Shown here: piece after piece, positions 22,831 through 36,897 of the stretch
How positions within the stretch are numbered: position 1 is the first letter of the stretch
How the letters are laid out: each line of letters opens with the position of its first letter
Assembly (NCBI GenBank): GCA_036417435.1
Contig: CM070899.1
Coordinates: forward strand, 102,612,368-102,676,367
Direction: 5' to 3'
Length of the DNA: 64,000 nt
Source: Inia geoffrensis
Taxonomy: Eukaryota; Chordata; Mammalia; Artiodactyla; Iniidae
Translations under genes and position numbers: made by a program
Notes under the pieces: model-generated
Database searches by the model: none
Seen by the model: the letters and a program-made list of their open reading frames with translations, nothing else
What the model was told of the DNA's origin: nothing

Positions 22831-23565
22831 GACTGTTCAATGACAAGGCAAGTAAGGGGTTACGAAATGGCCACTTTCTTACCTCAGGCCTCTGTGACGT
22901 CGGCTGGCGTCAGACCCCTGGAGCCTCAGGAGGCCTGTGTCCCACGGCTGGAGGATGCTGCTGCTGTTCTCCGCTGCGTGGTACCACAATCTGCCAATCC
23001 AACAGGGCCCTCCTACAGGTAAGCACAGCCTGGTGTACCCAAATGATGATGAAACAGCTGAGAGGGAAGGGCTGTGAAGAAAGCGGATCTCCACAGCTCC
23101 TGCTAGGCAAGTTCCCACCTCCAGCCCACTTCATTAGAGAGGCCCCACCTGCGAACCACGGCACCCTCCGAGTAGCCCACTTGCAAGGCTTGCGATATGC
23201 CTGCGGTGGGGCAGTGCAGGTTAAGGGGCAGGAGGTGAGCATACACAAGCCCAGAGATGTGTGTTTAGCCACGTTCGACTCCCCATTTCCAATCCAACAC
23301 CGGGACCCCCTCTAAGACTATCTTTCCCCACGTTACCAGAGACGACACGGAGCACTGCTGCCACCTCGTGGCACACTGCCGTAACAATCTTACCAACTGT
23401 GCTGAAGGGCATCTGTCATCCACAAGGCCTACAGCCTGCGGCTTTGAAGACACAACCCAGCCCTCAAGAAATATCCTGGGCTAGGGAAACTGAAACGAAT
23501 TCAAATCACGCCCGACCCTGAGGCAGGAACCTTTCAAGAACTCAGTGGTACTCACCCGCGTTGTA

Positions 23566-24442
23566 GAAAACAGCACATTGAAGAGAAAAGATGCTTAGGA
23601 TCTGTCATGATTAGAGAGTGCAAAGAAAGCTAGACGAGGTGTTCCCTGGCTGCAGTCCTCTCAAACGCTAAAAGCGTAAGTGCTCAAGAGGGCATGCCAA
23701 AAAGAGAAGCCAGCTATTGCTATTGGTGGGAATGTAAATTGCTAACAGCCGGTATGAGGAACACTAGGCATATTCCTTACCAAACTAAACACTGGAGGTA
23801 CCACGAGATTCGGCAACCCCGCTGCAGGTCGTATAACCAGACACTAGCATCATTGGAAGAAAGCTCTTGCACCCCAGCGGTCCTTGCGGTTCCCATGACC
23901 GCAGCCAAGACAGAGAAATGAACGGAATAGGGAGCGAGGGGTGAATGGAGAAAGATGTTCTGCTACCTACACACCCTCGACTACCACTCAGCCACAGAAC
24001 AAAATGAACCCATACTCTTTGCAGCAGCATGGGTGCAGCAGTACATGATCTCACTAATTCCGGTCAATTAGAGGCAGCAAGACACATATTCCAGGATATC
24101 CCACTTTTGTCTGCCGCCTAAATACGGATACTAAGGAAGCTAGTCCACATAGGAAACACAGGTTCACAAAGGGAAGAACGAAGCCTGGACTTCCCTGAGG
24201 GGGAAATTGGAGAACGGGGAAGGGTGAAGTAGGAGGTCGGGATTCACAGAAACACGCTTAACTTATCAAAAAGTGCTCAAGGGCGACCCACTCTCAATCA
24301 CAGGGAACGCTACAAAACATTCCTCAATACGCGAAGAGTGCAAAGAATCCGAGACCCTAAGGGTATAGCTACATGTATAATTGCATCAAGTGGCTGTAGA
24401 ACTCAAACAGACGCAACATTGTATATGAACTAGGCTGAAAGG
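23566..24442 (+). mobile_element. L1 3' end relic, unit 8 A
   Basis: It has the consensus form with private u598 A. Confidence 0.84.
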
Positions 24443-25278
24443 GAAAAGTACTGTACAATGACAAGGCAAGTAAGGGGTTAAGAAATGCCTACTCTGTTAC
24501 CTCAGGTGTCTGTGATGTCGTTAGCACGGTAACGCCCCTGGAGCCTAAGCAGGCCTGGGTCCCACGGCAGACCTGGGTCCCACGGCAGACCTGGGTCCCA
24601 CGGCCGGAGCATGCTGCTGCCGAGGCATCAAGGCAGGAGGACGTGCCACCTGACAAGCGGCACCACGGACCGCTATTGCCCATTCTCCCCTGCCTGGTAC
24701 CCCAATCTCCCGATCCAGCGTGGCCCTCCTACAGGTAAGCAAAGCCTGGTGTACCCAAATGAGGGTGGAGCAGCTGAGAGGGAAGAGCGGTGAAGTAACC
24801 GGATCTTCACAGCTCCTGCTAGGCAGGTTCCCACCTCCAGCCATCTTCATTAGAGTCGCCCCACCTGCGAACCATGGCACCCTCCGAATGGCCCACTTGC
24901 AAGGCTTGTGATATGTCTGTGGTGGGGCAGTGCAGGTTAAGGGGCAGGAGGTGAGCATACACAAGCCCAGAGGTGTGTGTTTAGCCACGTTCGACTCCCG
25001 ATTTCCAATCCAACACCGGGACCCCTCTAATACTTTCTTTCCCCAAGTTACCAGAGACGACACAGAGTAGTGCTGCCACCTTGTGGCACACTGCCGTAAC
25101 AACCTTACCAACTATGCTGAAGGGCAACTGTCATTCACAAGGCCTAGAGCCTGCGGCTTTGAAAACACAACCCTGCCCTCAGGAAATATCCTGGGCTAGG
25201 CAATCTGAAATGAATCCACATCAGGCCCGACTCTCAGGCAGAAACCTTACAAGACCTCAGTGGTAGTCACCCGCGTTT

Positions 25279-26163
25279 TAGAAAACAGCACATTCAAATG
25301 AAAAGATGCTCAAGGTCCCTCATGATTAGAGAGTGAAAAGAAAGCTAGACGAGTTGATCCCTGGCTGAAGTCCTCTCAAACCCTAAAATTTTAAGTGCTC
25401 AAGAGGGCAGGCCACAAGGTGAAGCCAGCTATTGCTGTTGGTGGGATTGTAAATTGGTAACAGCCGGTATGAGGATCAGTAGGCACATTCCTTACCAAAC
25501 TAAACACTGGAGGTACCACGAGACTCGGCAACCCCGCTGCAGGTCGTATAACCAGACACTAGCATCATTGGAAGGAAGCTCTTGCACCCCAGCAGTCGTT
25601 GTGGTACCCTTGACCACAGCCAAGACATACAGACGAACGAACGGTCGAGCGAGGGGTGAAGGGAGAAAGATGTTCCGCTACCTACACACGCTCGACTACC
25701 ACACAGCCATAGAACAAAATGCACTCATAGTATTTGCAGCAGCATGGGTGGAGCACTAGATGATCTCACTAATTCTGGTCAATTAGAGGCAGCAAGACAC
25801 ATATACCCGGATATCCCTTATGTGTGCAGTCTACATAGGGATACAAAGGAAGTTAGTAAAGAAAGGAAACACAGGTTCACAAAGGGAAGAAAGAAGCGAG
25901 GAGTTCCCAAAGGGGGAGATTGGAGACCGGGGAAGAGTGAATTAGGAGATTGGGATTAACACAAACACATTTAACGTATGAAAAAGTGCTCATCAAGGGC
26001 GACTCACCCAAAAGAACATGGGACTCTACCAAATATTCCTCGATAAGTAACAGGGCAAAGGATCCAAAACCCTACAGGTAGAGCTACGTTTATAATTGCG
26101 TCAAGTGGCTGTAGAACTCAAAGAGACGCAGCATTGTATATAAACTATGCTGAAAGAGAAAAG
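25279..26163 (+). mobile_element. L1 3' end relic, unit 8 B
   Basis: It has u1987 C (ggtccctcatg, shared only with unit 13) and is the first with u2312 G; u2735 is still A. Confidence 0.85.
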
Positions 26164-26898
26164 GACTGTTCAATGACAAGGCAAGTAAGGGGTTACGAAA
26201 TGGCCACTTTCTTACCTCAGGCCTCTGTGACGTCGGCTGGCGTCAGACACCTGGAGCCTCAGGAGGCCTGTGTCCCACGGCTGGAGGATGCTGCTGCTGT
26301 TCTCCGCTGCGTGGTACCACAATCTGCCAATCCAACAGGGCCCTCCTACAGGTAAGCACAGCCTGGTGTACCCAAATGATGATGAAACAGCTGAGAGGGA
26401 AGGGCTGTGAAGAAAGCGGATCTCCACAGCTCCTGCTAGGCAAGTTCCCACCTCCAGCCCACTTCATTAGAGAGGCCCCACCTGCGAACCACGGCACCCT
26501 CCGAGTAGCCCACTTGCAAGGCTTGCGATATGCCTGCGGTGGGGCAGTGCAGGTTAAGGGGCAGGAGGTGAGCATACACAAGCCCAGAGATGTGTGTTTA
26601 GCCACGTTCGACTCCCCATTTCCAATCCAACACCGGGACCCCCTCTAAGACTATCTTTCCCCACGTTACCAGAGACGACACGGAGCACTGCTGCCACCTC
26701 GTGGCACACTGCCGTAACAATCTTACCAACTGTGCTGAAGGGCATCTGTCATCCACAAGGCCTACAGCCTGCGGCTTTGAAGACACAACTCAGCCCTCAA
26801 GAAATATCCTGGGCTAGGGAAACTGAAACGAATTCAAATCACGCCCGACCCTGAGGCAGGAACCTTTCAAGAACTCAGTGGTACTCACCCGCGTTGTA

Positions 26899-27775
26899 GA
26901 AAACAGCACATTGAAGAGAAAAGATGCTTAGGATCTGTCATGATTAGAGAGTGCAAAGAAAGCTAGACGAGGTGTTCCCTGGCTGCAGTCCTCTCAAACG
27001 CTAAAAGCGTAAGTGCTCAAGAGGGCATGCCAAAAAGAGAAGCCAGCTATTGCTATTGGTGGGAATGTAAATTGCTAACAGCCGGTATGAGGAACACTAG
27101 GCATATTCCTTACCAAACTAAACACTGGAGGTACCACGAGATTCGGCAACCCCGCTGCAGGTCGTATAACCAGACACTAGCATCATTGGAAGAAAGCTCT
27201 TGCACCCCAGTGGTCCTTGCGGTTCCCATGACCGCAGCCAAGACAGAGAAATGAACGGAATGGGGAGCGAGGGGTGAATGGAGAAAGATGTTCTGCTACC
27301 TACACACCCTCGACTACCACTCAGCCACAGAACAAAATGAACCCATACTCTTTGCAGCAGCATGGGTGCAGCAGTACATGATCTCACTAATCCCGGTCAA
27401 TTAGAGGCAGCAAGACACATATTCCAGGATATCCCACTTTTGTCTGCCGCCTAAATACGGATACTAAGGAAGCTAGTCCACATAGGAAACACAGGTTCAC
27501 AAAGGGAAGAACGAAGCCTGGACTTCCCTGAGGGGGAAATTGGAGAACGGGGAAGGGTGAAGTAGGAGGTCGGGATTCACAGAAACACGCTTAACTTATC
27601 AAAAAGTGCTCAAGGGCGACCCACTCTCAATCACAGGGTACGCTACAAAACATTCCTCAATACGCGAAGAGTGCAAAGAATCCGAGACCCTAAGGGTATA
27701 GCTACATGTATAATTGCATCAAGTGGCTGTAGAACTCAAACAGACGCAACATTGTATATGAACTAGGCTGAAAGG
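26899..27775 (+). mobile_element. L1 3' end relic, unit 9 A
   Basis: It carries u547 T, u728 C and u975 T, as in units 7 and 14. Confidence 0.84.
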
Positions 27776-28611
27776 GAAAAGTACTGTACAATGACAAGGC
27801 AAGTAAGGGGTTAAGAAATGCCTACTCTGTTACCTCAGGTGTCTGTGATGTCGTTAGCACGGTAACGCCCCTGGAACCTAAGCAGGTCTGGGTCCCACGG
27901 CAGACCTGGGTCCCACGGCAGACCTGGGTCCCACGGCCGGAGCATGCTGCTGCTGAGGCATCAAGGCAGGAGGACGTGCCACCTGACAAGCGGCACCCCG
28001 GACCGCTATTGCCCATTCTCCCCTGCCTGGTACCCCAATCTCCCGATCCAGCGTGGCCCTCCTACAGGTAAGCAAAGCCTGGTGTACCCAAATGAGGGTG
28101 GAGCAGCTGAGAGGGAAGAGCGGTGAAGTAACCGGATCTTCACAGCTCCTGCTAGGCAGGTTCCCACCTCCAGCCATCTTCATTAGAGTGGCCCCACCTG
28201 CGAACCATGGCACCCTCCGAATGGCCCACTTGCAAGGCTTGTGATATGTCTGTGGTGGGGCAGTGCAGGTTAAGGGGCAGGAGGTGAGCATACACAAGCC
28301 CAGAGGTGTGTGTTTAGCCACGTTCGACTCCCGATTTCCAATCCAACACCGGGACCCCTCTAATACTTTCTTTCCCCAAGTTACCAGAGACGACACGGAG
28401 TAGTGCTGCCACCTTGTGGCACACTGCCGTAACAACCTTACCAACTATGCTGAAGGGCAACTGTCATTCACAAGGCCTAGAGCCTGCGGCTTTGAAAACA
28501 CAACCCTGCCCTCAGGAAATAACCTGGGCTAGGCAATCTGAAATGAATCCACATCAGGCCCGACTCTCAGGCAGAAACCTTACAAGACCTCAGTGGTAGT
28601 CACCCGCGTTT

Positions 28612-29496
28612 TAGAAAACAGCACATTCAAATGAAAAGATGCTCAAGGTCTCTCATGATTAGAGAGTGAAAAGAAAGCTAGACGAGTTGATCCTTGGCTG
28701 AAGTCCTCTCAAACCCTAAAATTTTAAGTGCTCAAGAGGGCAGGCCACAAGGTGAAGCCAGCTATTGCTGTTGGTGGGATTGTAAATTGGTAACAGCCGG
28801 TATGAGGATCAGTAGGCACATTCCTTACCAAACTAAACACTGGAGGTACCACGAGACTCGGCAACCCCGCTGCAGGTCGTATAACCAGACACTAGCATCA
28901 TTGGAAGGAAGCTCTTGCACCCCAGCAGTCGTTGTGGTACCCTTGACCACAGCCAAGACATACAGACGAACGAACGGTCGAGCGAGGGGTGAAGGGAGAA
29001 AGATGTTCCGCTACCTACACACGCTCGACTACCACACAGCCATAGAACAAAATGCACTCATAGTATTTGCAGCAGCATGGGTGGAGCACTAGATGATCTC
29101 ACTAATTCTGGTCAATTAGAGGCAGCAAGACACATATACCCGGATATCCCTTATGTGTGCAGTCTACATAGGGATACAAAGGAAGTTAGTAAAGAAAGGA
29201 AACACAGGTTCACAAAGGGAAGAAAGAAGCGAGGAGTTCCCAAAGGGGGAGATTGGAGACCGGGGAAGAGTGAATTAGGAGATTGGGATTAACACAAACA
29301 CATTTAACGTATGAAAAAGTGCTCATCAAGGGCGACTCACCCAAAAGAACATGGGACTCTACCAAATATTCCTCGATAAGTAACAGGGCAAAGGATCCGA
29401 AACCCTACAGGTAGAGCTACGTTTATAATTGCGTCAAGTGGCTGTAGAACTCAAAGAGACGCAGCATTGTATATAAACTATGCTGAAAGAGAAAAG
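28612..29496 (+). mobile_element. L1 3' end relic, unit 9 B
   Basis: Private u2030 T creates a TTG triplet in the relic ORF2 frame, making the apparent reading frame look longer (28694-29092) than in sister copies. Confidence 0.85.
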
Positions 29497-30231
29497 GACT
29501 GTTCAATGACAAGGCAAGTAAGGGGTTACGAAATGGCCACTTTCTTACCTCAGGCCTCTGTGACGTCGGCTGGCGTCAGACCCCTGGAGCCTCAGGAGGC
29601 CTGTGTCCCACGGCTGGAGGATGCTGCTGCTGTTCTCCGCTGCGTGGTACCACAATCTGCCAATCCAACAGGGCCCTCCTACAGGTAAGCACAGCCTGGT
29701 GTACCCAAATGATGATGAAACAGCTGAGAGGGAAGGGCTGTGAAGAAAGCGGATCTCCACAGCTCCTGCTAGGCAAGTTCCCACCTCCAGCCCACTTCAT
29801 TAGAGAGGCCCCACCTGCGAACCACGGCACCCTCCGAGTAGCCCACTTGCAAGGCTTGCGATATGCCTGCGGTGGGGCAGTGCAGGTTAAGGGGCAGGAG
29901 GTGAGCATACACAAGCCCAGAGATGTGTGTTTAGCCACGTTCGACTCCCCATTTCCAATCCAACACCGGGACCCCCTCTAAGACTATCTTTCCCCACGTT
30001 ACCAGAGACGACACGGAGCACTGCTGCCACCTCGTGGCACACTGCCGTAACAATCTTACCAACTGTGCTGAAGGGCATCTGTCATCCACAAGGCCTACAG
30101 CCTGCGGCTTTGAAGACACAACCCAGCCCTCAAGAAATATCCTGGGCTAGGGAAACTGAAACGAATTCAAATCACGCCCGACCCTGAGGCAGGAACCTTT
30201 CAAGAACTCAGTGGTACTCACCCGCGTTGTA

Positions 30232-31108
30232 GAAAACAGCACATTGAAGAGAAAAGATGCTTAGGATCTGTCATGATTAGAGAGTGCAAAGAAAGCTAGA
30301 CGAGGTGTTCCCTGGCTGCAGTCCTCTCAAACGCTAAAAGCGTAAGTGCTCAAGAGGGCATGCCAAAAAGAGAAGCTAGCTATTGCTATTGGTGGGAATG
30401 TAAATTGCTAACAGCCGGTATGAGGAACACTAGGCATATTCCTTACCAAACTAAACACTGGAGGTACCACGAGATTCGGCAACCCCGCTGCAGGTCGTAT
30501 AACCAGACACTAGCATCATTGGAAGAAAGCTCTTGCACCCCAGCGGTCCTTGCGGTTCCCATGACCGCAGCCAAGACAGAGAAATGAACGGAATGGGGAG
30601 CGAGGGGTGAATGGAGAAAGATGTTCTGCTACCTACACACCCTCGACTACCACTCAGCCACAGAACAAAATGAACCCATACTCTTTGCAGCAGCATGGGT
30701 GCAGCAGTACATGATCTCACTAATTCCGGTCAATTAGAGGCAGCAAGACACATATTCCAGGATATCCCACTTTTGTCTGCCGCCTAAATACGGATACTAA
30801 GGAAGCTAGTCCACATAGGAAACACAGGTTCACAAAGGGAAGAACGAAGCCTGGACTTCCCTGAGGGGGAAATTGGAGAACGGGGAAGGGTGAAGTAGGA
30901 GGTCGGGATTCACAGAAACACGCTTAACTTATCAAAAAGTGCTCAAGGGCGACCCACTCTCAATCACAGGGAACGCTACAAAACATTCCTCAATACGCGA
31001 AGAGTGCAAAGAATCCGAGACCCTAAGGGTATAGCTACATGTATAATTGCATCAAGTGGCTGTAGAACTCAAACAGACGCAACATTGTATATGAACTAGG
31101 CTGAAAGG
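30232..31108 (+). mobile_element. L1 3' end relic, unit 10 A
   Basis: It has u380 T (agaagctagc), shared only with unit 11. Confidence 0.84.
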
Positions 31109-31944
31109 GAAAAGTACTGTACAATGACAAGGCAAGTAAGGGGTTAAGAAATGCCTACTCTGTTACCTCAGGTGTCTGTGATGTCGTTAGCACGGTAACG
31201 CCCCTGGAACCTAAGCAGGTCTGGGTCCCACGGCAGACCTGGGTCCCACGGCAGACCTGGGTCCCACGGCCGGAGCATGCTGCTGCTGAGGCATCAAGGC
31301 AGGAGGACGTGCCACCTGACAAGCGGCACCCCGGACCGCTATTGCCCATTCTCCCCTGCCTGGTACCCCAATCTCCCGATCCAGCGTGGCCCTCCTACAG
31401 GTAAGCAAAGCCTGGTGTACCCAAATGAGGGTGGAGCAGCTGAGAGGGAAGAGCGGTGAAGTAACCGGATCTTCACAGCTCCTGCTAGGCAGGTTCCCAC
31501 CTCCAGCCATCTTCATTAGAGTGGCCCCACCTGCGAACCATGGCACCCTCCGAATGGCCCACTTGCAAGGCTTGTGATATGTCTGTGGTGGGGCAGTGCA
31601 GGTTAAGGGGCAGGAGGTGAGCATACACAAGCCCAGAGGTGTGTGTTTAGCCACGTTCGACTCCCGATTTCCAATCCAACACCGGGACCCCTCTAATACT
31701 TTCTTTCCCCAAGTTACCAGAGACGACACGGAGTAGTGCTGCCACCTTGTGGCACACTGCCGTAACAACCTTACCAACTATGCTGAAGGGCAACTGTCAT
31801 TCACAAGGCCTAGAGCCTGCGGCTTTGAAAACACAACCCTGCCCTCAGGAAATAACCTGGGCTAGGCAATCTGAAATGAATCCACATCAGGCCCGACTCT
31901 CAGGCAGAAACCTTACAAGACCTCAGTGGTAGTCACCCGCGTTT

Positions 31945-32829
31945 TAGAAAACAGCACATTCAAATGAAAAGATGCTCAAGGTCTCTCATGATTAGAGAGT
32001 GAAAAGAAAGCTAGACAAGTTGATCCCTGGCTGAAGTCCTCTCAAACCCTAAAATTTTAAGTGCTCAAGAGGGCAGGCCACAAGGTGAAGCCAGCTATTG
32101 CTGTTGGTGGGATTGTAAATTGGTAACAGCCGGTATGAGGATCAGTAGGCACATTCCTTACCAAACTAAACACTGGAGGTACCACGAGACTCGGCAACCC
32201 CGCTGCAGGTCGTATAACCAGACACTAGCATCATTGGAAGGAAGCTCTTGCACCCCAGCAGTCGTTGTGGTACCCTTGACCACAGCCAAGACATACAGAC
32301 GAACGAACGGTCGAGCGAGGGGTGAAGGGAGAAAGATGTTCCGCTACCTACACACGCTCGACTACCACACAGCCATAGAACAAAATGCACTCATAGTATT
32401 TGCAGCAGCATGGGTGGAGCACTAGATGATCTCACTAATTCTGGTCAATTAGAGGCAGCAAGACACATATACCCGGATATCCCTTATGTGTGCAGTCTAC
32501 ATAGGGATACAAAGGAAGTTAGTAAAGAAAGGAAACACAGGTTCACAAAGGGAAGAAAGAAGCGAGGAGTTCCCAAAGGGGGAGATTGGAGACCGGGGAA
32601 GAGTGAATTAGGAGATTGGGATTAACACAAACACATTTAACGTATGAAAAAGTGCTCATCAAGGGCGACTCACCCAAAAGAACATGGGACTCTACCAAAT
32701 ATTCCTCGATAAGTAACAGGGCAAAGGATCCGAAACCCTACAGGTAGAGCTACGTTTATAATTGCGTCAAGTGGCTGTAGAACTCAAAGAGACGCAGCAT
32801 TGTATATAAACTATGCTGAAAGAGAAAAG
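31945..32829 (+). mobile_element. L1 3' end relic, unit 10 B
   Basis: It has u2020 A (ctagacaagtt), shared only with unit 12. Confidence 0.85.
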
Positions 32830-33564
32830 GACTGTTCAATGACAAGGCAAGTAAGGGGTTACGAAATGGCCACTTTCTTACCTCAGGCCTCTGTGACGTC
32901 GGCTGGCGTCAGACCCCTGGAGCCTCAGGAGGCCTGTGTCCCACGGCTGGAGGATGCTGCTGCTGTTCTCCGCTGCGTGGTACCACAATCTGCCAATCCA
33001 ACAGGGCCCTCCTACAGGTAAGCACAGCCTGGTGTACCCAAATGATGATGAAACAGCTGAGAGGGAAGGGCTGTGAAGAAAGCGGATCTCCACAGCTCCT
33101 GCTAGGCAAGTTCCCACCTCCAGCCCACTTCATTAGAGAGGCCCCACCTGCGAACCACGGCACCCTCCGAGTAGCCCACTTGCAAGGCTTGCGATATGCC
33201 TGCGGTGGGGCAGTGCAGGTTAAGGGGCAGGAGGTGAGCATACACAAGCCCAGAGATGTGTGTTTAGCCACGTTCGACTCCCCATTTCCAATCCAACACC
33301 GGGACCCCCTCTAAGACTATCTTTCCCCACGTTACCAGAGACGACACGGAGCACTGCTGCCACCTCGTGGCACACTGCCGTAACAATCTTACCAACTGTG
33401 CTGAAGGGCATCTGTCATCCACAAGGCCTACAGCCTGCGGCTTTGAAGACACAACCCAGCCCTCAAGAAATATCCTGGGCTAGGGAAACTGAAACGAATT
33501 CAAATCACGCCCGACCCTGAGGCAGGAACCTTTCAAGAACTCAGTGGTACTCACCCGCGTTGTA

Positions 33565-34441
33565 GAAAACAGCACATTGAAGAGAAAAGATGCTTAGGAT
33601 CTGTCATGATTAGAGAGTGCAAAGAAAGCTAGACGAGGTGTTCCCTGGCTGCAGTCCTCTCAAACGCTAAAAGCGTAAGTGCTCAAGAGGGCATGCCAAA
33701 AAGAGAAGCTAGCTATTGCTATTGGTGGGAATGTAAATTGCTAACAGCCGGTATGAGGAACACTAGGCATATTCCTTACCAAACTAAACACTGGAGGTAC
33801 CACGAGATTCGGCAACCCCGCTGCAGGTCGTATAACCAGACACTAGCATCATTGGAAGAAAGCTCTTGCACCCCAGCGGTCCTTGCGGTTCCCATGACCG
33901 CAGCCAAGACAGAGAAATGAACGGAATGGGGAGCGAGGGGTGAATGGAGAAAGATGTTCTGCTACCTACACACCCTCGACTACCACTCAGCCACAGAACA
34001 AAATGAACCCATACTCTTTGCAGCAGCATGGGTGCAGCAGTACATGATCTCACTAATTCCGGTCAATTAGAGGCAGCAAGACACATATTCCAGGATATCC
34101 CACTTTTGTCTGCCGCCTAAATACGGATACTAAGGAAGCTAGTCCACATAGGAAACACAGGTTCACAAAGGGAAGAACGAAGCCTGGACTTCCCTGAGGG
34201 GGAAATTGGAGAACGGGGAAGGGTGAAGTAGGAGGTCGGGATTCACAGAAACACGCTTAACTTATCAAAAAGTGCTCAAGGGCGACCCACTCTCAATCAC
34301 AGGGAACGCTACAAAACATTCCTCAATACGCGAAGAGTGCAAAGAATCCGAGACCCTAAGGGTATAGCTACATGTATAATTGCATCAAGTGGCTGTAGAA
34401 CTCAAACAGACGCAACATTGTATATGAACTAGGCTGAAAGG
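33565..34441 (+). mobile_element. L1 3' end relic, unit 11 A
   Basis: It has u380 T, as in unit 10. Confidence 0.84.
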
Positions 34442-35277
34442 GAAAAGTACTGTACAATGACAAGGCAAGTAAGGGGTTAAGAAATGCCTACTCTGTTACC
34501 TCAGGTGTCTGTGATGTCGTTAGCACGGTAACGCCCCTGGAACCTAAGCAGGTCTGGGTCCCACGGCAGACCTGGGTCCCACGGCAGACCTGGGTCCCAC
34601 GGCCGGAGCATGCTGCTGCTGAGGCATCAAGGCAGGAGGACGTGCCACCTGACAAGCGGCACCCCGGACCGCTATTGCCCATTCTCCCCTGCCTGGTACC
34701 CCAATCTCCCGATCCAGCGTGGCCCTCCTACAGGTAAGCAAAGCCTGGTGTACCCAAATGAGGGTGGAGCAGCTGAGAGGGAAGAGCGATGAAGTAACCG
34801 GATCTTCACAGCTCCTGCTAGGCAGGTTCCCACCTCCAGCCATCTTCATTAGAGTGGCCCCACCTGCGAACCATGGCACCCTCCGAATGGCCCACTTGCA
34901 AGGCTTGTGATATGTCTGTGGTGGGGCAGTGCAGGTTAAGGGGCAGGAGGTGAGCATACACAAGCCCAGAGGTGTGTGTTTAGCCACGTTCGACTCCCGA
35001 TTTCCAATCCAACACCGGGACCCCTCTAATACTTTCTTTCCCCAAGTTACCAGAGACGACACGGAGTAGTGCTGCCACCTTGTGGCACACTGCCGTAACA
35101 ACCTTACCAACTATGCTGAAGGGCAACTGTCATTCACAAGGCCTAGAGCCTGCGGCTTTGAAAACACAACCCTGCCCTCAGGAAATAACCTGGGCTAGGC
35201 AATCTGAAATGAATCCACATCAGGCCCGACTCTCAGGCAGAAACCTTACAAGACCTCAGTGGTAGTCACCCGCGTTT

Positions 35278-36162
35278 TAGAAAACAGCACATTCAAATGA
35301 AAAGATGCTCAAGGTCTCTCATGATTAGAGAGTGAAAAGAAAGCTAGACGAGTTGATCCCTGGCTGAAGTCCTCTCAAACCCTAAAATTTTAAGTGCTCA
35401 AGAGGGCAGGCCACAAGGTGAAGCCAGCTATTGCTGTTGGTGGGATTGTAAATTGGTAACAGCCGGTATGAGGATCAGTAGGCACATTCCTTACCAAACT
35501 AAACACTGGAGGTACCACGAGACTCGGCAACCCCGCTGCAGGTCGTATAACCAGACACTAGCATCATTGGAAGGAAGCTCTTGCACCCCAGCAGTCGTTG
35601 TGGTACCCTTGACCACAGCCAAGACATACAGACGAACGAACGGTCGAGCGAGGGGTGAAGGGAGAAAGATGTTCCGCTACCTACACACGCTCGACTACCA
35701 CACAGCCATAGAACAAAATGCACTCATAGTATTTGCAGCAGCATGGGTGGAGCACTAGATGATCTCACTAATTCTGGTCAATTAGAGGCAGCAAGACACA
35801 TATACCCGGATATCCCTTATGTGTGCAGTCTACATAGGGATACAAAGGAAGTTAGTAAAGAAAGGAAACACAGGTTCACAAAGGGAAGAAAGAAGCGAGG
35901 AGTTCCCAAAGGGGGAGATTGGAGACCGGGGAAGAGTGAATTAGGAGATTGGGATTAACACAAACACATTTAACGTATGAAAAAGTGCTCATCAAGGGCG
36001 ACTCACCCAAAAGAACATGGGACTCTACCAAATATTCCTCGATAAGTAACAGGGCAAAGGATCCGAAACCCTACAGGTAGAGCTACGTTTATAATTGCGT
36101 CAAGTGGCTGTAGAACTCAAAGAGACGCAGCATTGTATATAAACTATGCTGAAAGAGAAAAG
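35278..36162 (+). mobile_element. L1 3' end relic, unit 11 B
   Basis: It has the central-block consensus with u2312 G. Confidence 0.85.
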
Positions 36163-36897
36163 GACTGTTCAATGACAAGGCAAGTAAGGGGTTACGAAAT
36201 GGCCACTTTCTTACCTCAGGCCTCTGTGACGTCGGCTGGCGTCAGACCCCTGGAGCCTCAGGAGGCCTGTGTCCCACGGCTGGAGGATGCTGCTGCTGTT
36301 CTCCGCTGCGTGGTACCACAATCTGCCAATCCAACAGGGCCCTCCTACAGGTAAGCACAGCCTGGTGTACCCAAATGATGATGAAACAGCTGAGAGGGAA
36401 GGGCTGTGAAGAAAGCGGATCTCCACAGCTCCTGCTAGGCAAGTTCCCACCTCCAGCCCACTTCATTAGAGAGGCCCCACCTGCGAACCACGGCACCCTC
36501 CGAGTAGCCCACTTGCAAGGCTTGCGATATGCCTGCGGTGGGGCAGTGCAGGTTAAGGGGCAGGAGGTGAGCATACACAAGCCCAGAGATGTGTGTTTAG
36601 CCACGTTCGACTCCCCATTTCCAATCCAACACCGGGACCCCCTCTAAGACTATCTTTCCCCACGTTACCAGAGACGACACGGAGCACTGCTGCCACCTCG
36701 TGGCACACTGCCGTAACAATCTTACCAACTGTGCTGAAGGGCATCTGTCATCCACAAGGCCTACAGCCTGCGGCTTTGAAGACACAACCCAGCCCTCAAG
36801 AAATATCCTGGGCTAGGGAAACTGAAACGAATTCAAATCACGCCCGACCCTGAGGCAGGAACCTTTCAAGAACTCAGTGGTACTCACCCGCGTTGTA

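Larger units (their letters stand above)
19999..23331 (+). repeat. HOR unit 7
   Basis: It carries an A haplotype also found in units 9 and 14: u126 T, u547 T, u728 C, u975 T and u1223 T. Its B monomer is the A/A/C form of units 1, 2 and 4. Private changes are u229 C, u575 A and u1086 T. It is the first unit with u1437 G and the last before u2312 switches from T to G. Confidence 0.93.
23332..26664 (+). repeat. HOR unit 8
   Basis: It is one of the two full units with most private changes that I found: u598 A, u1290 C, u1334 A, u1733 A and u2918 A. It opens the block of seven units with u2312 G, and shares u1987 C only with unit 13. Its 18-bp region is the G/C form (u1212/u1223), although its neighbours 7 and 9 have A/T. 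Confidence 0.93.
26665..29997 (+). repeat. HOR unit 9
   Basis: It is identical to unit 14 at every site I tracked (u126 T, u547 T, u728 C, u975 T, u1223 T, u1437 G, u1526-27 GG, u1858 A, u2312 G, u2735 G) except for a private u2030 T. It is the first unit with GG at u1526-27, the form carried by all units to its right. Confidence 0.93.
29998..33330 (+). repeat. HOR unit 10
   Basis: It shares u380 T only with unit 11 and u2020 A only with unit 12. Otherwise it has the central-block states u1223 T, u1437 G, u1858 A and u2312 G, without the u547/u728/u975 variants of unit 9. Confidence 0.93.
33331..36663 (+). repeat. HOR unit 11
   Basis: It pairs with unit 10 through u380 T but lacks u2020 A. 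u1459 A is private. Other sites have the central-block states. Confidence 0.93.

Noticed and set aside
28694..29092. A longer frame (132 codons) seen only in unit 9
   Set aside because: A private C-to-T change makes a TTG that looks like a bacterial start. The open frame itself has the same length as in other B monomers and is a relic of L1 ORF2.
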